64,000 bases of DNA from Micavibrio sp. (GCA_030824965.1 JAPJQV010000009.1:1-64000); one strand, 5' to 3'. Counted from the stretch's first letter, positions 45,336 through 54,358 are shown. The notes: generated by a model from the sequence alone, not told the origin. Translations and numbers: made by a program.

Positions 45336-46492
45336 CTCCGCCTCGCAGGAGATGGTTTGAAATCGTCGATAATTCGGTCATAAAGTTTTTCGAGCGCTTC
45401 GGTCTGCACCCTGATATCGAATTTTTCCGCGACAAATTCCGGCGCGGCTTTCGCCATGGCGTTGCGTTTATCTGGGTCGTCGATTAAAACCATGATGGCT
45501 TTTGCGAATTGGTCGACATTGCCTTCATCGCATAAAATACCGGTAACGCCATTTTCCATGGCTTCCGGCACCCCGCCGGAACTGAAAGCGATGACAGGCA
45601 ATCCCGCCCACTGGGCTTCCGCCACGACAAGGCCGAAAGCCTCGGTCTGGCCGTTCTCCATGTGCATCGACGTATGGCAGAGAATATCGCTGTTTCTCAT
45701 CATAACCATCATTTTCGCGTATGAAACCGCACCATGAAATGTGTAATTGTGAAGAAGTTGAGCGGCTTTTTCTTCAAGGCTCTGTTTAAGCGGACCGTCG
45801 CCCGCAATCTCAAGGCTGACATGATATCCGGCTTTCTGAACGATAGAGACAGCCTCGATCAGTCTCTCATGGCCTTTGAACGGGACTAAACGTCCGGCGG
45901 CAAACAGGCGAAGAGGATCGCCTGCATTGCGCGGTTTTTTGCCTTCTTTGAAAATGCCGAGCGGGATCCCCATATAGTGCACATGGCATTTCTCGGCCGG
46001 AAAGCCGAATTCGATGGCGCGTTTTTTCACATATTCGGAAACGCAGATAAAGGCCGAAGCGCGGCTGGCGAGAACATGGCGGTTTCTGGCGTAGAGAAAT
46101 TGCAGCAGACCGTCTTTCTTGATGGTAATGTCACGTTTTAAGACATCGAAACCGTGCAGCGTGACGATCAAGGGTCTTTTGGCGCGTTCCGCCGGACCGC
46201 TGGCCAGCCATCCGCTCGGGCCGAAATGCGCATGCACGATATCGGCGCTTTTGAATATCGTCTGGAAAAACTGGCTTTGTCCGGTCAGCTTGAACAAAGC
46301 TTCTTCGATTTTATCCTGAAGGCTGCCGCTCTTGTTTAAAATCAATTCAGGCAATTTTATATCGGCGGATGGATGGGCCTTACGGCAGGCAACAAGTCTG
46401 GGCTCGAAGCGACGTAGCGTTTTTGCCTGATGCGCGACGAATATTTCACTCAAAGGCAGGCATTGGTTGAGAAAGATCGCTACTTTGCGCAT
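45332..46492 (-). CDS. Family-4 glycosyltransferase
   Basis: A 386-aa GT-B enzyme related to colanic-acid type transferases. The start KVAIFLNQCLPLSEIFVAHQA resembles the transferase at 36887. Later blocks are VTLHGFDVL, RLFAAGRLVPFKGHERLIEA, LEIAGDGPLKQ and EAFGLVVAEAQWAGLPVIAFSSGGVPEAM. It starts 3 nt after the GT2 gene at 46496 and overlaps the following gene by 4 nt, so it belongs to the five-gene minus-strand transferase operon. Confidence 0.93.
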   Translation of the reverse strand: MRKVAIFLNQCLPLSEIFVAHQAKTLRRFEPRLVACRKAHPSADIKLPELILNKSGSLQDKIEEALFKLTGQSQFFQTIFKSADIVHAHFGPSGWLASGPAERAKRPLIVTLHGFDVLKRDITIKKDGLLQFLYARNRHVLASRASAFICVSEYVKKRAIEFGFPAEKCHVHYMGIPLGIFKEGKKPRNAGDPLRLFAAGRLVPFKGHERLIEAVSIVQKAGYHVSLEIAGDGPLKQSLEEKAAQLLHNYTFHGAVSYAKMMVMMRNSDILCHTSMHMENGQTEAFGLVVAEAQWAGLPVIAFSSGGVPEAMENGVTGILCDEGNVDQFAKAIMVLIDDPDKRNAMAKAAPEFVAEKFDIRVQTEALEKLYDRIIDDFKPSPARRR

Positions 46493-46495
46493 GAT

Positions 46496-47437
46496 TTATC
46501 GCTGGCTTGCAGGTGAGGCGCTGCCCATGATCGCATGGCGCTGCTGAAACGCCCATTCCGCCGCTTCGCCTTTGCCGTGTGTCAACGCACGCATTTGGTA
46601 ACTCTGTATGAATTTGGTCAGGTCTTTATCGCCAAATCTTTTCTCATTATCCCATGCCGCCTTGATATAGCCGAAGATGGAATAAAGCGTGCCGATGACA
46701 TAGGGCTTCTGCCTGAAACTGCGGAACGCCGAACTGGCCAGAAAGAATATCGGATGGGTGCCGATCAGGTATTGGCCTTTACCATGACGGATACGGCCTT
46801 TATTGATGTTTTTCTGGCTCGAACCCATCGGGCGCAAGTGAATGAATTGCAATTCAGGTTCATCCCAGCTCAGCGCGCGCCATCCGAACCAGCGCGAACG
46901 GTGGCAATCATATCCATCCCAGCCGACCTCACTGACAAAACCGCCGATCTGTTCGAAACATTCACGGCGGTAAAATTTCGTCATGCCGACTGACGCTTCA
47001 TCCCCGCATAACTCGCTGCGGCGTTCGCCGGTTTTACTGTCGATGAAATAGGCCTTGCCGCTGCCCGTGCCCAGCAAAGGGTCCTGATCCATCTTCTGCA
47101 AAAGAATTTCGAAATAATGGGGCGGCAGATCGAGATCGACGTCGAATTTACAGACGAAGTCATAGGCAACATCGATTTGATGATAGCCTTCATTGAAAGC
47201 CAGAATGACGCCGGGTCCGACATTGCGCTTTGCACTCGCTTCACGGCGCACGATTTTAATGAAGGGCATGGTCGGCAAATAACGCTCCACGATCTCCATG
47301 CTGTCATCCGTAGACCCGTCATCGACAATGATCCATTGCACTGGTTTGATCGTCTGGTTTTGAACCGAGATCAGGGTTTTCTCAATATATTTTCCCTCGT
47401 CTTTACAGGGGGAGACTAGAACATAGGCTGTTTTCAT
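46496..47437 (-). CDS. Family-2 glycosyltransferase
   Basis: A 313-aa GT-A enzyme: YVLVSPCKDEGKYIEKTL at the N-terminus, DDGSTDD 39-45, then KFDVDLDLPPHYFE (97-110) holding the acidic metal site. SVGMTKFYRRECFEQIGGFV and the WDGYDCHRSRWFGW stretch follow. Its histidine- and tryptophan-rich middle is as in GT2 enzymes of exopolysaccharide clusters. It is the first gene of the minus-strand operon and is divergent, at 60 nt, from the WecG-type gene. Confidence 0.9.
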   Translation of the reverse strand: MKTAYVLVSPCKDEGKYIEKTLISVQNQTIKPVQWIIVDDGSTDDSMEIVERYLPTMPFIKIVRREASAKRNVGPGVILAFNEGYHQIDVAYDFVCKFDVDLDLPPHYFEILLQKMDQDPLLGTGSGKAYFIDSKTGERRSELCGDEASVGMTKFYRRECFEQIGGFVSEVGWDGYDCHRSRWFGWRALSWDEPELQFIHLRPMGSSQKNINKGRIRHGKGQYLIGTHPIFFLASSAFRSFRQKPYVIGTLYSIFGYIKAAWDNEKRFGDKDLTKFIQSYQMRALTHGKGEAAEWAFQQRHAIMGSASPASQR

Positions 47438-47497
47438 AGGGTATAGTTTTATTGCCTAAAACCTTGTGATGCAACGCAATAATCGTTAATTTGGCGA

Positions 47498-48235
47498 ATG
47501 ACTTCGTCCTTGAATACCGACCGCATATTACCTCTGCTCGAAAAAACCGTGCAGGATTCACGCAACTGGAATATCCCGGGAAATCCGGCTGCGGATAAAC
47601 CCGTGACGCTGAGCTTTTTAAACCAGCATGGCGTGAATACTGCCGTCCGGAATAATGAATTTTACCGTTTTTTGATGGGGAGCGATTACTTGTTACGGGA
47701 TGGAATAGGGGTAAAGCTCGCGCTGAAACTATTCAGGCTGGGACATGTCGAAAATCTCAACGGCACCGATCTGATTTCAATTCTGGTTCATCATTATTCG
47801 GGCCGAAAAATTGCGATCTTCGGGGCGTCGGCGGAAACGATAAATGCCTGCCGTCATCGCCTTGAAAAAGAGGGCGTAACGAATATCGTCGTGATGGAAC
47901 ACGGTTTCCACGAAGATAATTTTTATCTAAGGCTTTGCGAAAATGTCAGGCCGGAAATCGTTATTTTATGCATGGGGATGCCAAGACAGGAAATTCTGGC
48001 TGGTAAGCTTGAAAAAATGAAGTTGGCGGGATTGATTGTGTGCGGCGGCGGCTGGGCGGATTTTTATTCAGGGATTAAAGTCCGTGCGCCGGAATGGATG
48101 CGAAAATTATCGCTGGAATGGCTGCATCGCTTGATAATGGAGCCCAGACGCCTTGGAAAGCGGTATACTATCGATATTATCTATTATTTTTACCTGCTGG
48201 CGCGTGTTTATGCCAGTTCAAGGCTGACGAGATAA
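47498..48235 (+). CDS. Family-26 glycosyltransferase (WecG/TagA/CpsF)
   Basis: A 245-aa enzyme of the WecG/TagA family: TLSFLNQHGVNTAVRN, LLRDGIGVKLALKLF, ENLNGTDLI (the conserved GTDL), KIAIFGAS, and VILCMGMPRQEILA, then VCGGGWADFYSGIKVRAPEWMRK and the late EWLHRLIMEPRRL with its conserved basic tail. Family members transfer N-acetylmannosamine or a uronic form of it to a lipid-linked sugar. The last 59 nt overlap the 3' end of the convergent galE. Confidence 0.93.
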   Translation: MTSSLNTDRILPLLEKTVQDSRNWNIPGNPAADKPVTLSFLNQHGVNTAVRNNEFYRFLMGSDYLLRDGIGVKLALKLFRLGHVENLNGTDLISILVHHYSGRKIAIFGASAETINACRHRLEKEGVTNIVVMEHGFHEDNFYLRLCENVRPEIVILCMGMPRQEILAGKLEKMKLAGLIVCGGGWADFYSGIKVRAPEWMRKLSLEWLHRLIMEPRRLGKRYTIDIIYYFYLLARVYASSRLTR

Positions 48236-49169
48236 TATCGTCGATATTCGTATATTGCGGCTCCCAGTTTAAAAGCTCTTTCGCTTTTCTGTTATCGGCG
48301 ACCAGTCTTGCCGGATCGCCCACGCGGCGTGGGTGGAAACTATGCGGGACGGCATGACCAAGTTTTTCAAAAGACGCGATGATTTCCTTAACGGATATTC
48401 CCTTGCTATTGCCGAGATTGCAAATAAAAGGATCGGCCCCGCTCAGTAGCTTATTCACCGCAAGAACATGTGCCGACGCAAGGTCCATGACATGAACGTA
48501 ATCGCGAATGGCGGTGCCATCAGGTGTCGGGTAATCGTCACCGTAGATTTGCAATGGCGGGATATTCCCAAAGGAAGCAAGACAGGCGCGGGGAATAAGA
48601 TGGGTTTCAGGATCATGCGCTTCGCCGATATCGCCGTCGAGCGATGCACCACAGGCATTGAAATAGCGCAAGACGCCATAGGCGGGCCCGCCGGTTTTGT
48701 AAAAATCTTTAAGCAATTCCTCGAAGAAAAGTTTTGATCTTCCATAAGGATTTTTTGGGATGGTATCTTCACTTTCTGAAATAAGCGTAGTTTGCTCGCC
48801 GCCATATACTGCCGCCGTCGATGAAAAAACGAAACTCTTGATCCCGTTTTCTTTCAGGCATCTCATAAATGGAATTTTTCGGGCGACATTATTTTCGTAG
48901 TATTTGAGTGGATCCGAAACGGATTCTCCAACTTCGATGGAGCCGGACAGATCGATGACAGCCTTAATACGATATTTTTTTATTGCTTCTGAGACGGCAT
49001 CAATATCATCTACGGAAGCTTCAATCAGATCGCCCCATTTGACGAAGTCGCGATGGCCTGCCGATAAATTGTCCAGAACAACCGGTTTATATCCGTTAGC
49101 GGAAAGCGCTTTGCAGACATGGGAGCCGATATAACCGGCTCCTCCCGCAACTAGAATTGATGTATCCAT
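48177..49169 (-). CDS. galE: UDP-glucose 4-epimerase
   Basis: A 330-aa extended short-chain dehydrogenase. The ATG at 49169 puts the NAD motif GGAGYIG at 9-15; a longer frame to 49205 is less likely. The catalytic Ser/Thr lies in SST (116-118) and the YGRSK motif at 142-146. ISVKEI and RRVGDPARLVADNRKA match GalE near the C-terminus. It interconverts UDP-glucose and UDP-galactose, giving a precursor for the polymer built by the neighbouring transferases. The gene is convergent with the WecG-type gene and overlaps its coding end. Confidence 0.95.
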   Translation of the reverse strand: MDTSILVAGGAGYIGSHVCKALSANGYKPVVLDNLSAGHRDFVKWGDLIEASVDDIDAVSEAIKKYRIKAVIDLSGSIEVGESVSDPLKYYENNVARKIPFMRCLKENGIKSFVFSSTAAVYGGEQTTLISESEDTIPKNPYGRSKLFFEELLKDFYKTGGPAYGVLRYFNACGASLDGDIGEAHDPETHLIPRACLASFGNIPPLQIYGDDYPTPDGTAIRDYVHVMDLASAHVLAVNKLLSGADPFICNLGNSKGISVKEIIASFEKLGHAVPHSFHPRRVGDPARLVADNRKAKELLNWEPQYTNIDDIISSALNWHKHAPAGKNNR

Positions 49170-49216
49170 GCGAGGCTTAATATACAAGCCCGGACCAAAA
49201 AACAAACCCTAAAACG

Positions 49217-50581
49217 TCAGGGTTTTACGCCCAGCGCCCATGTATTGACCAAAGCTGACATCCTTGTGACCATGCCGCTTGCCGGATGAACGGAATCCGC
49301 TGTGGGGAAATTCACGGCTCCATTCGTATACCATTTACCCGGATTGGCCGGATCATCCGTGACCGCTGCGATATCGATGATATCGTCGACCAGCCCGTTG
49401 CTCGGTAGCGTGCGCAGCCATGCATTATACTGATCCCGCTTTCCGCCTGGGACAAAAGCCGCTTTATGCGTCTGTCCTGCCGCATCGATCCAGCCATTGC
49501 TACTGGTTGTGGAAGGGCAAAGGGTCACAACCGTCACATGGAGCGGCTTGCCATAGGGACCGATTGTTCTTTTCAGTTCGTTTAGTATGGATGTGATGTC
49601 CGCCTGCATTTGTGCCACCGTTCCGGCACTTAGATCGTTATAGCCGGTTTCCAATATCGCATGTGTGCAGTATTGCCAGATATCGCGGGATTTCGGATAA
49701 TATTGCAGTTTCTGGCTGGATAATCTGATGCCCGGAACGGCTTGGAAATGCCAGGGAAGGGGGTATCCGTTCACGTTGGCCAATCCTCGGGCGATGAAAC
49801 CGTTATTACCGTAAGCATCGGCAGCGGCATCGCCCACGCCTGCCGCGATGGAATCGCCGATTACAAGGATTGAAGGCATCGGATTTTTGGGAATACCGAT
49901 AATCGCTGGAACATGATGGCGGCAAAAGGAAGTTATGCCGCTAGCTGGCGTCGTTAAAGCGCCGGTATTGGCAACTTGTGAGGTATCTGCTGGCGAAAGC
50001 ACGTTAGAGGCGCCATACATCGGCCGCGCGGAATTGGGAAACTTACCTGCGGCATCTGCAATCACGATATTCTGGCGGCTGTAAATAGTCGATCCTGCCG
50101 CAACGCCCATGATTAGAGGATCGGATAAAGTCAAAGGATTGCCGTTTTCGATAGCGGCGCTTTTTTCGCCTCTGAAAAATACCTGTCTGGTCATTGCGGG
50201 AGAGGCCGTTTCAATCCCTGCTTCCCAGACAAATGAATTACCGAGATCTTTTTCCGGCGCGTTGGTATCGAATTCAGTCCAGTATCCGACCATGCCGATC
50301 TGGATATGGCTTACATCCTGCGGCCCGACTATGTGACCCTGACGAACCTGTTGTTGTATATCCGCCCGCCCGCCGGTATTACCGGCACGTATACCGGCTG
50401 GAAGCTGGGTCTGCGTGCAGATTATCTGTGGCTTACGCACAGCCATTGTCGTTCTTATTTCACTGACGCTGGCTTTATAATCGCTATCCGTCGACGGACG
50501 TACGATATAGGCAATATCTGAATCGTTTAAACCTCCCGCGGTTGAAATGCCGGGGAGGTTTTCCAAAGTCGTATCTGTCAT
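49217..50581 (-). CDS. SGNH/GDSL hydrolase with phage-tail-like N-terminus
   Basis: A 454-aa protein without a signal peptide. The N-terminus (about 1-45; GLNDSDIAYIVRPSTDSDYKASVSEI) resembles the short adaptor seen at the start of tail-fibre proteins. A linker with beta character follows, and the SGNH hydrolase domain starts near residue 237: VIGDSIAAG with Ser244, GYNDLS and a C-terminal DSVHP carrying Asp/His. It would remove acyl groups from sugars. Its place next to galE in a polysaccharide locus fits deacetylation of the polymer; the tail-like start may instead mark a prophage relic. Confidence 0.8.
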   Translation of the reverse strand: MTDTTLENLPGISTAGGLNDSDIAYIVRPSTDSDYKASVSEIRTTMAVRKPQIICTQTQLPAGIRAGNTGGRADIQQQVRQGHIVGPQDVSHIQIGMVGYWTEFDTNAPEKDLGNSFVWEAGIETASPAMTRQVFFRGEKSAAIENGNPLTLSDPLIMGVAAGSTIYSRQNIVIADAAGKFPNSARPMYGASNVLSPADTSQVANTGALTTPASGITSFCRHHVPAIIGIPKNPMPSILVIGDSIAAGVGDAAADAYGNNGFIARGLANVNGYPLPWHFQAVPGIRLSSQKLQYYPKSRDIWQYCTHAILETGYNDLSAGTVAQMQADITSILNELKRTIGPYGKPLHVTVVTLCPSTTSSNGWIDAAGQTHKAAFVPGGKRDQYNAWLRTLPSNGLVDDIIDIAAVTDDPANPGKWYTNGAVNFPTADSVHPASGMVTRMSALVNTWALGVKP

Positions 50582-50786
50582 TTATGTTCCTATGTCTTGG
50601 CTAAGTTTAAAAATCCATTCCCGGTTGCCCGCAGTAAAAAACCGCCTGAGGCAAATCTAAGGGAAGGCATGTGAAGTGAAGCGGCAGCAACGCGCCGAAG
50701 GCCGAGTATTAGCATATTTTAGTTTTCCGCTTTTAATATGAGATTATGTGCCGCTCGTTAAGAGTTATGGCCGAGAAATAAGAGAC

Positions 50787-50817
50787 GTAATGCGACCCTT
50801 GATTAGCGTCACATTAC
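50787..50817. repeat. Imperfect inverted repeat in 273-nt intergenic region
   Basis: GTAATGCGAC (50787-50796) and GTCACATTAC (50808-50817) match at nine of ten positions around an 11-nt loop. There is no T-run, so a binding site or RNA hairpin is more likely than a terminator. A second small dyad, aagga...tcctt, sits at about 50838-50853 before the stop of the beta-helix gene and may help terminate it. The rest of 50582-50854 shows nothing recognisable. Confidence 0.35.
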
Positions 50818-50854
50818 CAAACAAGCTCAAAAAAGGCAAGGAAAATATTCCTTT

Positions 50855-52555
50855 CTAGAAGCTTGAATTTAATGTAGCATGTAAATCAGCAAGATGGTTA
50901 GAGAGGTCGGTAAAACTCGCTCCGTAGCTACTCTGACTAGTTGCCCCAATCGAATGGTTTTCATTGCCGTAAAAGATATTATGCTGATCGCTTTCCAGTA
51001 CATCTTCGAGTTTTGGCCAAGTTTTTTCAACCACGACAGGTTTTGACAAAAGGCTTTCCGGCACGTCCGCGCTGGTAAAAGTAGCTGTTGCGTTCGAGCT
51101 GAAGAACATCGCGTTGCTTTCTTTCTTCAGATAAAAAATGTCCTGTGTCAGATCGGCTGATTTTAAGTTCAGCGCAGTACCATCCAGCGAAACAGAATGC
51201 ACATATAAGTTTCTGTCGCCGACACCGGGCTTATTTTTATCGTTATCAAATCTAATACCGAAACTATCGCCAGCAATGAAAGAAGGAATTTCAAAAGTCA
51301 GGGTTTGTTTTCCGCCGACAGCTTTCAAAGCCGTTACTTCCTGTTGAGCGACAACTACGCCATTTACCAATAGCTTTAAGATTGGAGCACCGTCAAACTG
51401 TGAACCTGAGGCGACAATTGTAATTGTCTTTGGCGGAGGCAAAAGAACAGCAGGTTTAGCGGCAATCGTTTCTGGCACATGAATGTTATTTTCGCTTGTC
51501 AGGCCAGATGTATTGCTTCCTGCTGCATAAACAAAATTTCCTGGCTTATCGGATGTATTGTTTTCAAACGATCCGCTCGCGATATTTACGCCATTGAGGG
51601 CAAGAGGGGCTTTCGTCCAGTCATGAAACTCGTTACCTGAAATCTCGAGATTGTTGACCGTCATATTCCCGGCAGTTGTGTTTTTCCCGTCAATATTGAT
51701 ATCGCGGTTTGCATTGTAGAACTGATTGTTATTAATATCGATATTCTTTACGTTATCGCCGGTTGCCTGATCGATAATCATGACATTCGAAGACCATGAA
51801 TATTTCGTGTGATCCTTTACGACGTTGTCTTCAACGACCACATTATTAGCGGACAGGCTCATGCCGAAACTCCCGCCTTGCATGTAATTGTCATGCGCAT
51901 AAAGCCCGTCGCCTTGGTAAACCAGGTTGCCCTTGGTCGTATTCGACGCTTCGTCGATAGTCAGTATATTGCCGGCAATCAGGGTATTGTTTCCAACGAT
52001 CTGAATGTTATCGGCATTCGCACCCGTCACGTTTAAGAACTCGCTATTGACGATGGCAACGTTATTCATGGATGTCATATATATTCCATCGCCATGGGAA
52101 TTTGTAACTGTATTGTTCTGGAACAAAATATTTGAAGATTTTGTCCAGTTAAGCGAGCCAAGATTATTGCTTCCGCCGACATTGTCGAATGTGACATTTC
52201 GAATAACCCAGTTATTGGCGTTCCACCCATACATGCCTACGCCCGATGTCTGAAATTCTATATTTTCAACGATAAAATAATTTGAATTGGTTGCCGTGAT
52301 ACCTTGTCCGGTATCGGAGCTTAAGATAGGCGCATCGCCTGCACCATAGGCCGAGATGGTAATCGGCATAGTCGCTGTACCGTAAACTTTATTGAATGTT
52401 AATGTCTGATCGAAATCCGATCCGCGTTCGAGCAGGATGGTATCTCCCGCCTTAATTTTCCCTGACAGCTTTGAAAAGCTATTCCATGCCTGATCTGCTG
52501 TTGTACCGCTGTTTGTATCGCTCCCCGATTTTGAACTTAGGTAGTATATTGTCAT
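50855..52555 (-). CDS. Right-handed beta-helix protein with CBM60-like domain
   Basis: A 566-aa protein with no signal peptide. It opens TIYYLSSKSGSDTNSGTTADQAW, the usual start of secreted parallel beta-helix proteins. PbH1 turns run to about residue 360. A beta-sandwich at about 372-460 (TIVASGSQFDGAPILKLLVNGVVV, FDNDKNKPGVGDRNLYVHSVSLDG) matches Ca-dependent xylan-binding modules of the CBM60 type. A short tail follows. Such proteins bind or cleave exopolysaccharide and are often exported by type I systems, which would explain the missing signal, but no exporter is nearby. Its Shine-Dalgarno lies in a hairpin. Confidence 0.8.
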   Translation of the reverse strand: MTIYYLSSKSGSDTNSGTTADQAWNSFSKLSGKIKAGDTILLERGSDFDQTLTFNKVYGTATMPITISAYGAGDAPILSSDTGQGITATNSNYFIVENIEFQTSGVGMYGWNANNWVIRNVTFDNVGGSNNLGSLNWTKSSNILFQNNTVTNSHGDGIYMTSMNNVAIVNSEFLNVTGANADNIQIVGNNTLIAGNILTIDEASNTTKGNLVYQGDGLYAHDNYMQGGSFGMSLSANNVVVEDNVVKDHTKYSWSSNVMIIDQATGDNVKNIDINNNQFYNANRDINIDGKNTTAGNMTVNNLEISGNEFHDWTKAPLALNGVNIASGSFENNTSDKPGNFVYAAGSNTSGLTSENNIHVPETIAAKPAVLLPPPKTITIVASGSQFDGAPILKLLVNGVVVAQQEVTALKAVGGKQTLTFEIPSFIAGDSFGIRFDNDKNKPGVGDRNLYVHSVSLDGTALNLKSADLTQDIFYLKKESNAMFFSSNATATFTSADVPESLLSKPVVVEKTWPKLEDVLESDQHNIFYGNENHSIGATSQSSYGASFTDLSNHLADLHATLNSSF

Positions 52556-52564
52556 TGATTAACC

Positions 52565-52583
52565 CTTCTGGTTGAACCAGAAG
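52565..52583 (-). promoter_or_regulatory. Hairpin overlapping the ribosome site of the beta-helix gene
   Basis: CTTCTGGTT and AACCAGAAG are perfect reverse complements around one base, so the mRNA can form a 7-bp stem with a 5-nt loop. On the minus strand its 3' arm is followed by GG, giving AGAAGGG, the Shine-Dalgarno, 7 nt before the ATG at 52555. Folding would hide part of it. It may be an RNA control element or a protein-binding operator. Confidence 0.55.
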
Positions 52584-52642
52584 AGAATATCAGTGACCTC
52601 TAAAATAGATGTAAATTATGTAAAGGATTTTATCTATCCGAA

Positions 52643-53452
52643 TCAGCTAATGAATCCGGAATATAAAAGAATTAAAACAAGAATACCGACTACAATACGA
52701 TAGTAACCAAATGGCTTAAAGCCATGCTTGCCCACGAAGTTAATCATCCAATTGACGACAATTAATGCTGAAAAGAAAGCGGCGATAGTACCGATGGCAA
52801 AATAGGGGAGGTCGGCCGAGCTTATAATTTCCCAATTCTGATACATATCGAACGCTGCCGCGCCGAAAATTGTTGGCATGGCGAGAAAGAACGAGAATTC
52901 GGCGGCTGTTCTCATTTCAACACCTAAAAGTCTTGCCCCTACAATTGAGGCACCGGCGCGGGAAATTCCTGGAATAAGGGCAGCCACTTGGCATAAACCA
53001 ACGCCGAGTGCCGTTTTTAAAGACATCGATTCCATGTTTGTTATCAGAGGTGGCTTGGCGAGGCGTTCGGCAAAAAGCATAAAGATGCCGCCAACTATCA
53101 ATCCTGTCGCCACAATCCATGGTGAGAATAGGACTTCCTTGATAAAACCATGAAGCAAGGCTCCGGCTATGGCGGCAGGCAAAAAGGCGATAAGAATTTT
53201 GGCGGCCAGAAGTTGTTCATCACGATCGCTGGGCAATCCTGCAATCATTCTGATGATGCGCATTCGGCGCGCCCATATAACAGCAAGGATTGCACCGACT
53301 TGGATAAAGACATCGAAAACGCCGGCGGTTTCATGATGGCGCCCCAAAAGGGATTCGGTAATAATTAAATGCCCCGTTGATGAAACCGGAATGAATTCAG
53401 TCAGGCCTTCGACGATGCCAAGAATAATACTTTCAATTATATTTTCGAACAT
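52643..53452 (-). CDS. uppP: Undecaprenyl-diphosphatase
   Basis: A 269-aa BacA/UppP-family enzyme with about eight membrane helices. It recycles undecaprenyl diphosphate to the monophosphate carrier used for peptidoglycan and exopolysaccharide. The motif EGLTEFIPVSSTGH is at 15-28 and PGISRAGAS at 161-169. Ser164-Arg165 of the second motif are kept, but the usual second Ser and the Thr are Ala166 and Ser169, a variation I note below. Sitting at the edge of the polysaccharide locus, it may serve the carrier demand of the polymer pathway. Confidence 0.93.
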   Translation of the reverse strand: MFENIIESIILGIVEGLTEFIPVSSTGHLIITESLLGRHHETAGVFDVFIQVGAILAVIWARRMRIIRMIAGLPSDRDEQLLAAKILIAFLPAAIAGALLHGFIKEVLFSPWIVATGLIVGGIFMLFAERLAKPPLITNMESMSLKTALGVGLCQVAALIPGISRAGASIVGARLLGVEMRTAAEFSFFLAMPTIFGAAAFDMYQNWEIISSADLPYFAIGTIAAFFSALIVVNWMINFVGKHGFKPFGYYRIVVGILVLILLYSGFIS

Positions 53453-53516
53453 TTGATCCTTGCCGGTTTGCAGGCCGGATAATGGAGATTACGGCCCGAT
53501 TTTGCAAGGCTGGACT

Positions 53517-54290
53517 TTAATTATCTATTCTCAAATAAACGGCGCATGCTTGTCCTGCTGTGCTGTTTTCATTGTAAGTTCCTGTCGAGCCATTTCTGTC
53601 CGTGCATGCATCGGCTCCGCCGACATGTGCCGCGCCGGCGCCCGAAGCGCGGACTATACCCGTTAAAGGTGAGCCGTCATCCATCTTGCGGTCTATCGAG
53701 GCTGCAGCGTTTGTCGATAAAACGGTTGCGTTAGGGCCTTCGAGTTCATTGCAGTTGACCGGGCAGTCATGGATTCGAATGATCCTGCCGCTAAAGGAAG
53801 TATCGTCGGATCCGGCGCCTGTGCCGACATTCTCGGCTACCGTATAGCCGCCGCCAAAAGGACCAGCAGGAAAGGTTTGTCCCCAATCCATGACGTTAGC
53901 TCCGGGATTAATGCCACCGATAAGATCTGCCATGGCTAAATGTTTCCAAAATTGAGTGTTTTCCGAAGCGATGGTTTTATTTTGAAAATAATGCCAGGCA
54001 TCAAGCTCTTCAGTGCCGATTTTCAAATTACCGTTGCCATCGTTGCAATTGTTTGCCGCGGTACAGTTTGGAATCAATGTCGTTGCGGAGGTGATATCAC
54101 CAGGCAGGCTTTTGTAGCTATCTTGGAAAGTATTGATTGCCGCCTGGAAGCTTTTTAAATCTTTGATAGTTCGCGCGACCTTGGAATTATTAATCAGTTC
54201 CTGACCTTTAAGGACACCGCCAATCAAAAGGCCAATAATGATCATGACGATAGAAAGCTCGACAAGTGTGAAACCGTTTTTCTTATTCAA
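53517..54290 (-). CDS. Type IV pilin/pseudopilin-like protein
   Basis: A 257-aa protein with the prepilin signature GFTLVELSIVMIIIGLLIGG (cleavage after Gly6, Glu11 as the conserved acid). The globular part has several cysteines (PNCTAANNCNDGNG, HDCPVNCNELEG, and two near the C-terminus) and a W-rich middle. This length and the glycine-rich loops fit type II secretion or DNA-uptake pseudopilins and major pilins alike. It is alone: no assembly ATPase or prepilin peptidase is in the window. Confidence 0.9.
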   Translation of the reverse strand: MNKKNGFTLVELSIVMIIIGLLIGGVLKGQELINNSKVARTIKDLKSFQAAINTFQDSYKSLPGDITSATTLIPNCTAANNCNDGNGNLKIGTEELDAWHYFQNKTIASENTQFWKHLAMADLIGGINPGANVMDWGQTFPAGPFGGGYTVAENVGTGAGSDDTSFSGRIIRIHDCPVNCNELEGPNATVLSTNAAASIDRKMDDGSPLTGIVRASGAGAAHVGGADACTDRNGSTGTYNENSTAGQACAVYLRIDN

Positions 54291-54358
54291 AAGAAGTCCC
54301 CAATAATTATAAATTTATATCAGGCTTACCGTAACAAATTTAGATAGATAGATAAAAT

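Noticed and set aside
54344..54356. AGAT tetranucleotide run as a phase-variation tract
   Set aside because: Only about three copies and outside the coding start; too short to support slipped-strand variation.
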